From NCBI GenBank assembly GCA_016218155.1, contig JACREQ010000034.1, forward strand, positions 80,363 to 144,362: 64,000 nucleotides of DNA, read 5' to 3'. Under the pieces are notes generated by a model. The model was not told the DNA's origin, searched no databases, and saw only the letters and a list, made by a program, of their open reading frames with translations. Source of the stretch: Bacteroidia bacterium. Lineage in GTDB: Bacteria > Bacteroidota > Bacteroidia > Bacteroidales > GWA2-32-17. Position numbers and translations under genes: made by a program. Every line of letters begins with the position of its first letter. Position 1 is the first letter of the stretch. Positions 54,604 to 64,000 of this stretch are shown piece by piece.

Positions 54604-55263
54604 ATGCTTACAAAAGAGTATTTTACATTTCTAAATGAGTTAAAATTTAATAACGATAAAGTTTGGTTTGCTAAAAATAAACCATTGTATGATAAGTTGA
54701 AATTTGATTTCGAGAAAATTGTAGCTGAATTTATTACTGCAATTGCAACATTTGATTCAGAAATAGGAAATCTAACCCCTAAAGATTGTGTTTTTAGAAT
54801 TTATAAAGATATAAGATTCTCAAAAGATAAAACACCATACAAAACAAATTTCGGGGCTTTCTTTGTTGCCGGTGGTCGTAAAAGCGGAATGGCCGGATAT
54901 TACATACATATTGAGCCTGGTGAATGTTTTATTGGAGGTGGAATTTATATGCCACCTGCTCCTATACTAAAAAAACTAAGAGAAGAAATCTATAATAATT
55001 TTGAAGAGTTTACTAAAATTATAAACAATAAAGACTTCAAGGCAAATTTTAAAGAAATTTCAGGCTCAAAAACAACTTTAATGCCTAAGGGGTTTGATAA
55101 AAACTTTAAAGGTGCAGAATATTTAAAATTTAAAGATTTTACAGTAATTCACGAGATTAAAGATGAGTTTTTGTTAGGCAAAGATGCTTTCAAAAAAACA
55201 ACTGAGATTTTTAAAGCAATGAAGCCTTTCAACGATTTCTTAAACAAAAGTTTTGGAATGTAA
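54604..55263 (+). CDS. DUF2461 family protein
   Basis: 219 residues, cytosolic. Clear family motifs: LNELKFNNDKVWFAKNKPLY, FRIYKDIRFSKDKTPYKTNF, GGRKSGMAGYYIHIEPGECF and IGGGIYMP. The family is widespread and has no proven function. It has its own strong promoter. Convergent with the rhodanese gene of the sulfur operon; no functional link to either neighbour is evident. Confidence 0.9.
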   Translation: MLTKEYFTFLNELKFNNDKVWFAKNKPLYDKLKFDFEKIVAEFITAIATFDSEIGNLTPKDCVFRIYKDIRFSKDKTPYKTNFGAFFVAGGRKSGMAGYYIHIEPGECFIGGGIYMPPAPILKKLREEIYNNFEEFTKIINNKDFKANFKEISGSKTTLMPKGFDKNFKGAEYLKFKDFTVIHEIKDEFLLGKDAFKKTTEIFKAMKPFNDFLNKSFGM

Positions 55264-55283
55264 TATTCTTTAATGTGTTATTA

Positions 55284-55922
55284 TTAACCACAACCTCCCG
55301 AAGCGCCTTTCTTCTTCTTTTTAGGACCTGTTGTAGGTTTTGAGCCGCCTGTGGTAACTTTTACAGGAGATGCAACTGCTGAGCTGTCATTGCCATCAAC
55401 TCCTAATGCTTTGCCAGCGGCTTTTCTGAAATCATATTTTGCCTGATCTTCGTCAGGAAGTGTTGATGCAGGATGTTTAGGGTTTACTATTGTTTCGTAC
55501 CAATTGTTAAGACCGCCTTGTAAAACATAAATATTTTCGTAGCCTTTTTGTCTACATAGTATCCATGCTTCTACTGCCTCAAGATTACTATTTGAATATA
55601 ATACTATTGTATATTTATCCTGATTCATAAACTCTTCCCAGTTTGTACTGATTATGTCTTTTAAATCAATGTTTGTCGCCCCCGGTAAAGAATAGCTTTG
55701 AAATTCGGCAACATCTCTTACATCTACTAATTTATATAAAGGATCTTTATTAATAATAATTGAAGCAAGATCATCAGAACTTATATAATATGCTTTTTGT
55801 TTTATTTCTGTAACAATTTGCTCGCTGTTAATTTTCATCGGTGTTACAGTTTGCTTTGGAACAAATGCTACGATAAGTCCAAGTGAAACAAAGGCTACCG
55901 TTAAATATTTTAATGCTTTCAT
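55284..55922 (-). CDS. Membrane-anchored rhodanese-like protein without catalytic cysteine
   Basis: 212 residues. An N-terminal signal anchor (about 1-21) is followed by one rhodanese domain (about 45-150): LVDVRDVAEFQSYSLPGATN, then LYSNSNLEAVEAW at 108-120 where the active-site loop CxxGxR should be; the catalytic cysteine is a serine (S110). Then YVLQGGLNNWY. The tail (175-212) is disordered and lysine-rich, ending KKKKKGASGGCG, with the only other cysteine (besides C123) at 211. As the last gene of a sulfur reductase operon it likely carries or docks sulfane sulfur, perhaps using the C-terminal cysteine, rather than acting as a sulfurtransferase. Confidence 0.82.
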   Translation of the reverse strand: MKALKYLTVAFVSLGLIVAFVPKQTVTPMKINSEQIVTEIKQKAYYISSDDLASIIINKDPLYKLVDVRDVAEFQSYSLPGATNIDLKDIISTNWEEFMNQDKYTIVLYSNSNLEAVEAWILCRQKGYENIYVLQGGLNNWYETIVNPKHPASTLPDEDQAKYDFRKAAGKALGVDGNDSSAVASPVKVTTGGSKPTTGPKKKKKGASGGCG

Positions 55923-55942
55923 AATTTCTAATTATTAATAAA

Positions 55943-56533
55943 TTAATAAACGTCACGAGGAAATTTTTTCTCAATCCATTCGGCAGCATAAAACATTGCC
56001 AATGCCATAGCTGCTAGTAGAAATAAAAACACACCATCTTTAACTCCAATAAGATCTGATAGTTTTAATGGTCCCATACTTTTTGCAGTATATATTTTTT
56101 CCCATAAGGGAAATCCTATTCCAAAAATTATTACTCCGATAAAAATACCTATTATAAAAACCATTGCATCAATTTTTCCAATTGCGGCAGCACACATGCT
56201 GGTTCCGGGGCAATATCCTCCCATAATAAACCCAATACCCATTAATACTCCGCCAATTATTGCCGAGTATAGAAATGTGTTATTTACATAAATCATTTCT
56301 AAATCTATCCATCCAAACAAACTAAAAAATAAAAGTCCGAACATAGCTGTAACTGCAGCTGTAAAGAATACTTTCATTACTGTCATATCGTAACCATAAA
56401 AAACACCTGCTAATTTTCTGCTTGATGAAAATCCTGATTGTTCCAGAACAAATCCAAACCCTAAGCCAATGAATAAAGCAATAAGGAGGTTAAAGTTTCC
56501 GGAGATTATTTCGTTTTCTACTAAAGGAGCCAT
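55943..56533 (-). CDS. YeeE/YedE family sulfur transporter (second half)
   Basis: 196 residues, about five membrane segments. The conserved motif of the family appears as GGYCPGTSMCAAAIGKIDAM near 106, with cysteines that pass thiosulfate/sulfide groups in YeeE (TsuA). Other family features are GFGFVLEQSGFSSSRKLAGV at the N-terminus and GFPLWEKIYTA later. It is the other half of the protein encoded upstream; together they match one double-length YeeE. It imports or exports sulfur compounds to serve the adjacent reductase. 20-bp gap to the rhodanese gene. Confidence 0.85.
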   Translation of the reverse strand: MAPLVENEIISGNFNLLIALFIGLGFGFVLEQSGFSSSRKLAGVFYGYDMTVMKVFFTAAVTAMFGLLFFSLFGWIDLEMIYVNNTFLYSAIIGGVLMGIGFIMGGYCPGTSMCAAAIGKIDAMVFIIGIFIGVIIFGIGFPLWEKIYTAKSMGPLKLSDLIGVKDGVFLFLLAAMALAMFYAAEWIEKKFPRDVY

Positions 56534-56560
56534 TTTAATTTAATTTTATAATGTTTGTAA

Positions 56561-57106
56561 TTAAATCCAGTTTTTTCTGAAAAAGTAAGCTAATGCATAA
56601 CCTGTTCCGAATATGCAGATCATTGTTAAGAATCCGGCAACCGAGAAACTTGCCATACCAGATAATGCAGCACCACTGGTACATCCTCTGCCAAATTGTG
56701 AGCCTATACCAAAAAACACTCCACCCAATAATGCAAATATTAGCCTGCGTTTCTTTGTTATTTTAGGACTATGTTCTGTTTTAAGTTTTAATCTACCCGA
56801 AATTGCTCCTGATAGTAATCCGCCAATTAATACTCCAAGTACTTCAAGTACTATCCACCATTTTTTTGAATCTTCCATCAAGGAATGATAGGTTTTTGCA
56901 AAGAATCCGGTAGTGTTATCATCCGAGGTTATTGGAGCGGCACATACCGAAAGAACATTTTTAAAAGCTCCGCTAGCACCTAAGCCTTCACCTGCAACAA
57001 AAAATGCAGATAATAACACTATACCTAAAAGAACTCCACCAATATATGGATTTATATATGGTTTAGCTTTTTTGTGAGTTACTGTCTCGTTTGAACTTTG
57101 TTCCAT
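56561..57106 (-). CDS. YeeE/YedE family sulfur transporter (first half)
   Basis: 181 residues with four to five predicted helices. NPYIGGVLLGIVLLSAFFVA and GSQFGRGCTSGAALSGMASF (near 137) are typical of YeeE, including the transport-associated cysteine. The two separate small genes form a split YeeE, as often in Bacteroidota. Operon partners are the NrfD-like gene upstream (18 bp) and the second half downstream (27 bp). Substrate (thiosulfate, sulfide or polysulfide) is inferred from neighbours. Confidence 0.85.
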   Translation of the reverse strand: MEQSSNETVTHKKAKPYINPYIGGVLLGIVLLSAFFVAGEGLGASGAFKNVLSVCAAPITSDDNTTGFFAKTYHSLMEDSKKWWIVLEVLGVLIGGLLSGAISGRLKLKTEHSPKITKKRRLIFALLGGVFFGIGSQFGRGCTSGAALSGMASFSVAGFLTMICIFGTGYALAYFFRKNWI

Positions 57107-57124
57107 ATTGTTATTTCTAAATAA

Positions 57125-58132
57125 TTAATACAAATATCTGCTGTTTTGACCTGCATAAATAATAATAAACCGTAAAAGTAATCCACCAAATAAAACCAGA
57201 ATGGCAGATATTTTATGATTAATATGCTTTCCTTTTAATTCCATAATTTCTAAAATTGCGGGTAAAATTAATCCGATAAAAACTACAAAAACCCAGAATA
57301 CAACTGTGTACTGCCCGCCAAGAAATAGATTGGCAGCCTCTATCTGAACTTTTGTGCTTGCAAGGAATCCCATAAACATATGAATTATTAAAAATAATTC
57401 TATAGCTATCATTATAAGATCAATTTTACTAAACCATTTTATTTCTTCTTTGTTTTTAGATAAAAGCATAATAAATGCTGCTGCAGTAGATAATCCTGAG
57501 GTTAGAAACAAAACGCCTAATACTGAAGTGTTCCAAAGAGGTCTGGCATTAAATGCTGAGAGTAGTATTCCGGTGTAAATTCCAAGTATTATTCCAAGAA
57601 TTAATAAAACCCATAACAATATTCTAATGTTTTTTTGAAGAAATAATTCAAATTTTCTTATTAGTGAATATTTCCATTGCCAGTTTATTGTATCAGAGTC
57701 AATCGGACTAATTATTAATTTAAGCAATTTATATTTTGTGAAATTTACTTTTGGAAATAATTCTTTAAAATTAAGAACAGAATATATCATAATTAGAGGA
57801 GTAACAATTAACAATGTCCATGCACCCCACGACATTGGCGATCTTAAATTAATATTAGTGTATAATTGCCAGAAATAAAGTTTATGATGTAAGTCAATAA
57901 ATAATGCCGATAAGCCAAGTATAAGAAATATTGAGGCAAAAATAGGAGTAACTTTTGTTGCGGTAAAATATTTATTTTCTTTTTTTGTAATAGCATAAAA
58001 GGCAGTATATATAATTAAACCTGCAGCTAAACCACCAAGAAATAAATAAAGTGCTATTTCCCAACCCCAGGCATGAAGTATTGGATCAACACCTTTGTTC
58101 ATTCTACCACTTACAATAATTTCTTCTCTCAT
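57125..58132 (-). CDS. NrfD/PsrC-like membrane subunit of a molybdoenzyme
   Basis: 335 residues with nine to ten predicted helices. HAWGWEIALYLFLGGLAAGLI near 21 is the NrfD/PsrC signature; later segments include SPMSWGAWTLLIVTP and a loop containing INWQWKYSL. This subunit anchors the complex in the inner membrane and exchanges electrons with menaquinol. It follows the iron-sulfur subunit by 23 bp and, with it and the molybdopterin protein, forms a PsrABC/PhsABC-type complex. Confidence 0.88.
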   Translation of the reverse strand: MREEIIVSGRMNKGVDPILHAWGWEIALYLFLGGLAAGLIIYTAFYAITKKENKYFTATKVTPIFASIFLILGLSALFIDLHHKLYFWQLYTNINLRSPMSWGAWTLLIVTPLIMIYSVLNFKELFPKVNFTKYKLLKLIISPIDSDTINWQWKYSLIRKFELFLQKNIRILLWVLLILGIILGIYTGILLSAFNARPLWNTSVLGVLFLTSGLSTAAAFIMLLSKNKEEIKWFSKIDLIMIAIELFLIIHMFMGFLASTKVQIEAANLFLGGQYTVVFWVFVVFIGLILPAILEIMELKGKHINHKISAILVLFGGLLLRFIIIYAGQNSRYLY

Positions 58133-58155
58133 AATATAATTTAGTATGACTAATT

Positions 58156-58689
58156 TTAAATTAAGAAATATAATTTAGGCTCAGTGCCGGCTTCAGGAAT
58201 AAGAAGTTTCCATTTTCTGTTTTTTAAAACCTCTGAAATTTTACTTTCGGGATTATCTAAATCACCAAAATAAAGGCACTTTGTTGGACAAACAGAAACG
58301 CACGCAGGTAAAAGTCCGTCAGCCAGTCTATGATAACAAAATGTACATTTGTCAACATAACCTTCCGGATGTGTATATCTGGCATCATACGGACATGAAG
58401 TAATACATGCTGCACATCCAATACAGTCACTATGAGTAACAAGAACAACTCCTTCTTCTGTTTTGTGACTTGCTCCGGTTGGGCAACATCTTACACAAGG
58501 TGCATTTGTGCAATGACAACAACGTTCAGATCTGTTTTCAAGTGTAAGGTTAGGGTATGTGCCATCAGTAACTTCAACAATCCAATCGCGACAATATCCT
58601 ATTGGCACATTGTTTTCAGTCTGGCAGGCAACAACACAATCGCTGCACCCAACACACTTTAAAGTATCTATTGCCATTGCATATCGCAT
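58156..58689 (-). CDS. PsrB-like four-cluster ferredoxin subunit
   Basis: 177 residues. Cysteines are arranged for four [4Fe-4S] clusters: CVGCSDCVVAC near 12, CCHCTNAPCVRCCP near 57, CIGCAACITSCP near 89 and CTFCYHRLADGLLPACVSVC near 115. This is the electron-transfer subunit that wires the membrane quinol subunit to the molybdenum subunit. Length and Cys pattern match PsrB/PhsB/DmsB. Gap to psrA-like gene 25 bp. Confidence 0.92.
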   Translation of the reverse strand: MRYAMAIDTLKCVGCSDCVVACQTENNVPIGYCRDWIVEVTDGTYPNLTLENRSERCCHCTNAPCVRCCPTGASHKTEEGVVLVTHSDCIGCAACITSCPYDARYTHPEGYVDKCTFCYHRLADGLLPACVSVCPTKCLYFGDLDNPESKISEVLKNRKWKLLIPEAGTEPKLYFLI

Positions 58690-58714
58690 AGTCTTTTAAT
58701 TTAATAGTTAATAA

Positions 58715-60925
58715 TTAAACTGTTTCTGTGATAAATGTTACAAAATTTCCTCTCATTCCTGTTCCTCCCATAATTGGATCAATTAAAACATTTGTTATCA
58801 TTTCAGTATCTGACGCTCCTCTACCGTATGCCTGAGTTAATTTTTTGTCGGCATGACCAAATCCATGCACCATATATACAGAATCAATTCTAATTCTTTC
58901 GGTAATTCTTACTTTAATTGAAAAAGTTGAAACTATTCCGTCTTGATTCTTAAGCTTTATATATTGATTCTCTTTTAAATCCCAGAGGTTAGCAATTTTC
59001 GGATTTATCCATACAGTATTTTCGTCCATTAAATCTGTTAGATTTGGATTATTTGCTGTTCTGCTAAAAGTGTGCATTGGTGCTCTTCCATATATTAATC
59101 TGTAAAAGCCATCTTCAGGTTCTGGATGTTTGGTATAAACCGGCATTGCAGGGAACCCTTCTTCATCAATAGCTGAAGAATATAATTCTATTTTTCCGGA
59201 ATTAGTATTAAACTCTATTGTTTCACCTTTTGCTATATATAAATAATGGTCGGGAGTAGGGATCTTTTTTACACCTATCTTTTTCATTTCTTTTAATGAA
59301 GAACCTATCTGTGTTAATTCCCAATCTAATTCTTCTTCCTGAGTTTTAAAAGGGAAATACTCTTTCAGACCAAGTTTTAATCCAAGTTCACGAGCCATCC
59401 ACCACGCAGGTTTTGTGTCGTAAAGTGGCTTGGTTGCAGGCATTCTTAAGGCAATATTTGCTTCTCTGTTTTGGTTTACTCTAATGCTGTCATATCTTTC
59501 CAGATAAGTACATTCCGGTAAGATAACATCTGCCCAACCTGTTATTTCCATTGGCATAGTATCTATTGCAACTAGCAAATCAAGATTTTGAATTGCTTTT
59601 AAAGTATGTGTAGTATTTGGCAAAGTGTTAATTAAATTTGTGCCTACAACAAACCAGCCTTTAATAACTTTTGAGTTATCGCCGCTTTTTTTAGGAATTG
59701 AAGCATCAACCATAATGTTGGCAAGGCCTAAATCTACTAAATTGTATTTGCCGTCAACAGTATCCTTCCATGTCCATGCAGGTTTTGGATATGCAGGTAA
59801 GTGATGATGTGGTAAGCTAGCTTTATCGGGAATAAAAAATCCTCCTCTTTTTCCCCAGCTGCCTAATAATGCATTTAAAATTGCAACTGCCCGTAATCTT
59901 TGTGTGTCGTCGCCATACCATGTTGTGTGTCTTCCGGGATGTATTATTACTGCAGGACTCGCATCGTGCATTGTTTTTGCTGTCTTTACAATAACATCAG
60001 GCTCAATAGTTGTAATTCCAAAAGCCCATTCTGGAGTGAATGATTGTACATGTTGTTTTAACTGATCGAACCCTTCACAGTTTAATTCAACAAATTCTTT
60101 ATCGTACCATTCATTTGTAATTAATACATTTATCCATGATAAAAGTAAGGCTATGTCAGTAGCTGGTTTTATGGGTAACCAAAATTTCGATTTACTTGCT
60201 GCTGTCGAGAATCTTGGATCAACGGTAATTATTGATGCTCCTTTATCAATTGCATCGCTCATTTCCTGTACCTGTGCATTGTGCATGTTTTCTCCAAGAT
60301 GTGAACCAATAAGAACAAGACATTTTGTGTCTCTTATGTCAAGAGGTTCAGGAGAACTTAGTCCTGTGCCAAATGTTGCAGCATATGCAACTTCGCGCGG
60401 ACCCATACATTGTGCAAATGAAGGTTTTGCGATATTATCTGATCCAAATGCTTTAATTAGATTTGTGAAATATTTGCCCCCAGAGCCATGATGAAATAAT
60501 GCCATGCTTTCGGGACCATACTTTGAAGAGATATCCTTCATTTTTTTTGCAATTAAATCAAATGCTTCTTCCCAGCTGGCTTCTCTGAATGATTGTTTTC
60601 CTCTGTCGTTAATCCTAATTAATGGTTTTTTTAAGCGGTCTTTATCATAATACGAACCTATTCCACCTGTACCGCGTGGACATAATCTACCGTTACTATG
60701 CGGATCGTCTTCATTTCCTATAATTTTCCAGATCTTTTTATCCTTATCCAGATGCGTCCATCCTGCACATTGCCAGAAGCATATTTCACAATAGGTTGGG
60801 AAACGATGTAATTCTCCATCGGTCTCGTCATTAGCTGAATTAAAAAATTCATATAGCAGAGTTCCTGACAAAGCAAGACCTCCGATTCCTAATGAAGATA
60901 TTTTTAAAAATTCTCGTCTTTGCAT
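58715..60925 (-). CDS. Molybdopterin oxidoreductase, Psr/Phs-type sulfur compound reductase
   Basis: 736 residues. A Tat signal is present (MQRREFLKISSLGIGGLALS), so the folded enzyme is exported. The N-terminal [4Fe-4S] ligands are C46, C49, C53 and C82 (TYCEICFWQC, RLCPRGTGG). The expected molybdenum ligand is probably C173 (FAQCMGPREVAY). Domain order is the usual DMSO-reductase fold, with the molybdopterin-binding C-terminal domain from about 600 (LIYGRAPMHTFSRTANNP). The neighbours (YeeE transporters, rhodanese-like protein) point to polysulfide, thiosulfate or tetrathionate as substrate. The direction (reduction) is inferred from the Psr-like set. No chaperone (TorD/NarJ type) gene is in the operon. 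Confidence 0.85.
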   Translation of the reverse strand: MQRREFLKISSLGIGGLALSGTLLYEFFNSANDETDGELHRFPTYCEICFWQCAGWTHLDKDKKIWKIIGNEDDPHSNGRLCPRGTGGIGSYYDKDRLKKPLIRINDRGKQSFREASWEEAFDLIAKKMKDISSKYGPESMALFHHGSGGKYFTNLIKAFGSDNIAKPSFAQCMGPREVAYAATFGTGLSSPEPLDIRDTKCLVLIGSHLGENMHNAQVQEMSDAIDKGASIITVDPRFSTAASKSKFWLPIKPATDIALLLSWINVLITNEWYDKEFVELNCEGFDQLKQHVQSFTPEWAFGITTIEPDVIVKTAKTMHDASPAVIIHPGRHTTWYGDDTQRLRAVAILNALLGSWGKRGGFFIPDKASLPHHHLPAYPKPAWTWKDTVDGKYNLVDLGLANIMVDASIPKKSGDNSKVIKGWFVVGTNLINTLPNTTHTLKAIQNLDLLVAIDTMPMEITGWADVILPECTYLERYDSIRVNQNREANIALRMPATKPLYDTKPAWWMARELGLKLGLKEYFPFKTQEEELDWELTQIGSSLKEMKKIGVKKIPTPDHYLYIAKGETIEFNTNSGKIELYSSAIDEEGFPAMPVYTKHPEPEDGFYRLIYGRAPMHTFSRTANNPNLTDLMDENTVWINPKIANLWDLKENQYIKLKNQDGIVSTFSIKVRITERIRIDSVYMVHGFGHADKKLTQAYGRGASDTEMITNVLIDPIMGGTGMRGNFVTFITETV

Positions 60926-60982
60926 TTCATCTTTTTAAAATGTAAATATAAGGGCAGAGTATCGAGAAATGTAAATATATAG

Positions 60983-61000
60983 ATATGTTTATAAACATAT
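60983..61000. promoter_or_regulatory. Perfect 18-bp palindrome upstream of the sulfur reductase operon
   Basis: ATATGTTTATAAACATAT is perfectly self-complementary and lies 58-75 bases before the start codon. A dyad of this type fits a dimeric regulator such as a CRP/FNR-like or GntR-like factor. AT content raises the chance of random palindromes, so this is a candidate only. Confidence 0.4.
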
Positions 61001-61081
61001 TTCTGAAAAATATTTTTATAGAGATAAATGTATGGTATATGTGTCAGAAATATAATATAATAACTGCAATAAATTACATGT

Positions 61082-61100
61082 TTGTTGAATATTACAACAA
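61082..61100. promoter_or_regulatory. TTGTTG-N7-CAACAA dyad upstream of the sulfur operon
   Basis: TTGTTGAATATTACAACAA: six-base arms around seven bases, the rough size of an FNR/CRP-family site (TTG...CAA). About 157-175 bases upstream of the molybdoenzyme start. Anaerobic control would suit the operon; this is inference. Confidence 0.35.
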
Positions 61101-61373
61101 TAATGAGCAATCATGTGCGCTGTGTTAATATGCTTTACGGCACATATTTATTGTGTCAAAATATGTTTTTTGTTAAAAAAACAGAGTTTTAAAAAGTGAT
61201 TTTTAAATATTTTAAAACGGATTAGTGTTTTATCTATAAATTGGATTTTTCAAATAATTCAAGTATTAAAAATATTTGACATGCACAATTAATTATAGGG
61301 CATGATAAATTCTCTGTTTATCAATTAAACATGCAATTTTTAAATTAATGCATATTCCTTATTAATAATTGAT

Positions 61374-61381
61374 TACTTTTG
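61374..61381 (+). promoter_or_regulatory. -7 element of the ABC-F gene
   Basis: TACTTTTG, full -7 match, predicted start about 61389 and leader of about 44 nt before the ATG at 61433. No clear -33 box at 19-21 bp. Confidence 0.4.
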
Positions 61382-61432
61382 CAGCCTTTTGAAGATAAAT
61401 TTTAAAACTCAAATAATACATATTAATAATAA

Positions 61433-63043
<1,611 letters not shown>

Positions 63044-63168
63044 TTTTTACATCAAGTTCTTCTTTGAATGATTCTGATGAAAGCATGTTGTAGTTTAGAA
63101 CATAGATGTTTAATTAAACATTAATTTTCTGATGTTCTTGCGTAGTAAAAAATACAAAAAGATTATTT

Positions 63169-64000
63169 TTATTTTTCAATCAACATAAAACTATGTTGTT
63201 GACCTTTATAGTTATTGTAAGTTATAATACTTTTAAGCCCATTATGATCTTTCGTTGAGAGATTTTGAGGAGAGAGGTTTCGTTTTATAAAATGCGAAGG
63301 TAAAGGAGGATTATTTAAAAAATAAGTAGCAAGCCAAAGCGAGAAAGCAGATGCAGTTGGATACTCTCCACAACAATGTTTAAACCTTGAAATTGCAGTA
63401 TTGTCATCAAAAATATTTTCGCAAATATTTGAATACTTATTTAAGCGATTATCACCATTTTCTCCGGTAAGGAATAAATCAATCTGTTTATCTGGTATAA
63501 TGTTATCAGCAATAAATATTTTAAGTTGTTCTGCGACTTCATCTGAGCTATCTGTATGCAAGGTTTTTATTGCAGATATTTTAGCAATTGAATTTTCTTT
63601 AGCATTATTTACAAGAAACATTGTTACACCTTCTCCTGCAATTGTTCCTTTTGTATCGTTAATGTATAATTCTGTGTTATCTGTTTCTTCACTTTTATAC
63701 CAGCCACCTAGGTTTTCGATATTGTAATTATAGCTTGAAATTTCATCGACGCCACCTACCAATAAATTAAAATCAGAATTTTCTTTCAACAACATTGAAG
63801 CATCAATTAATGCATTTTCAAAAGCCAAACCGCGATGTACGTGTGTTATGTTATAGCTTTTATTTCCGGTGGTTAATCCAATCTGAGCTGCTATTGCATT
63901 TGGTGTGCTTTGTACAAAATTTGTAGGAGTTAGTCTGCCTTCTTCAAATTGTACAATCTGATAAAGAAAATTAAAACAAACTTCCATACCGCCATAAGCA
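63169..64000 (-). CDS. Beta-ketoacyl synthase-like chain length factor, partial
   Basis: The frame stays open to the right edge; an ATG at 63985-63987 is internal, since the residues before it (AYGG) continue the fold. The visible 277 residues contain the ketosynthase-type TPTNFVQSTPNAIAAQIGL and SYNITHVHRGLAFENAL, where the nucleophilic cysteine should be but a His/Val run stands instead; later FKHCCGEYPTASAFSLWL replaces the KxxxGH region, with glutamate in place of the second histidine. So it is a non-condensing partner (chain length factor) as in flexirubin/aryl-polyene clusters. It is convergent with the ABC-F gene; the main ketosynthase and acyl carrier genes are expected to the right. 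Confidence 0.8.
   Translation of the reverse strand, partial: AYGGMEVCFNFLYQIVQFEEGRLTPTNFVQSTPNAIAAQIGLTTGNKSYNITHVHRGLAFENALIDASMLLKENSDFNLLVGGVDEISSYNYNIENLGGWYKSEETDNTELYINDTKGTIAGEGVTMFLVNNAKENSIAKISAIKTLHTDSSDEVAEQLKIFIADNIIPDKQIDLFLTGENGDNRLNKYSNICENIFDDNTAISRFKHCCGEYPTASAFSLWLATYFLNNPPLPSHFIKRNLSPQNLSTKDHNGLKSIITYNNYKGQQHSFMLIEK

Larger units (their letters stand above)
60926..61432. other. Divergent regulatory region between sulfur operon and ABC-F gene
   Basis: About 507 AT-rich bases. No credible gene. It contains two inverted repeats upstream of the sulfur operon (60983-61000 and 61082-61100) and a -7 box for the ABC-F gene (61374-61381). No consensus -7 box was found in the expected place for the sulfur operon, suggesting activator control. 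Confidence 0.55.

Noticed and set aside
60904..61110. 68-codon frame upstream of the molybdoenzyme
   Set aside because: It is AT-rich, overlaps the true gene start and encodes low-complexity tyrosine/isoleucine-rich sequence.

Overview
The window is AT-rich chromosomal DNA from a member of the Bacteroidota. The evidence is type IX secretion (T9SS) hardware and cargo throughout (PorP/SprF, PorV, a PorE-like OmpA protein, C-terminal sorting domains), a TonB receptor with a carboxypeptidase-like N-terminal domain, almost no Shine-Dalgarno sites, and promoters that fit the Bacteroidota consensus (TTTG, about 20 bp, TAnnTTTG). The exact order or genus cannot be fixed from the sequence; the gene set suggests a free-living, at least facultatively anaerobic organism able to use sulfur compounds as electron acceptors.

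Layout. 1-6.6 kb: housekeeping genes (5' end of the succinate dehydrogenase cytochrome b subunit, an Xaa-Pro aminopeptidase, a Pit phosphate transporter with a PhoU-like tail, cysS, a glutaminyl cyclase lipoprotein). 6.7-9 kb: two small envelope genes and a helix-turn-helix protein. 9.2-19.3 kb: a three-gene surface operon, namely a 2309-residue SprB-repeat adhesin, its PorP/SprF partner and a PorE-like OmpA protein, with a consensus promoter and a clear terminator. 19.3-23.6 kb: small secreted or membrane genes and a T9SS-exported beta-helix protein. 23.65-24.0 kb: a scar of an integrated element (21-residue integrase stub and a cluster of GCAT/GCAC repeats) beside a tRNA(CAU) with an unusual T-loop. 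24-27.4 kb: mtnA plus a class II aldolase, a HAD phosphatase and a secreted protein. 27.6-33 kb: a shortened solute-binding lipoprotein, a TPR protein, a DMT transporter, ruvC, and a HIT-greA pair. 33.1-42.1 kb: an operon of TonB receptor, 1393-residue T9SS cargo protein and PorV. 42.5-43.4 kb: two head-to-head small genes, one a Rieske-like lipoprotein lacking the normal ligands. 43.4-54.3 kb: a lipid/pigment operon of the flexirubin or aryl-polyene type (GT2-DUF2062, an MMPL exporter fused to an acyltransferase and a methyltransferase, two CrtI-like oxidoreductases, a C45 acyltransferase/hydrolase, a PlsC-like acyltransferase). 54.6-60.9 kb: a DUF2461 gene and a six-gene Psr/Phs-type sulfur reductase operon with YeeE sulfur transporters and a rhodanese-like protein. 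61.4-64 kb: a YbiT-type ABC-F protein and a beta-ketoacyl synthase-like chain length factor that runs off the right edge and probably opens the rest of the pigment cluster.

How the parts fit together. The T9SS genes form two independent surface systems: adhesin + SprF + PorE, and TonB receptor + cargo + PorV. The pigment genes look like the transport and tailoring part of a polyene-lipid pathway whose polyketide and aromatic-starter genes should lie to the right of the window. The sulfur operon has a Tat-type signal on its molybdoenzyme, an electron-transfer subunit, a quinone-interacting membrane subunit, sulfur import channels and a sulfur-handling partner. Nothing here is an obviously unknown defence or mobile system. 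The most unusual details are the tRNA/integrase scar, the tri-domain exporter fusion, the rhodanese without its catalytic cysteine and the altered Rieske-like lipoprotein.
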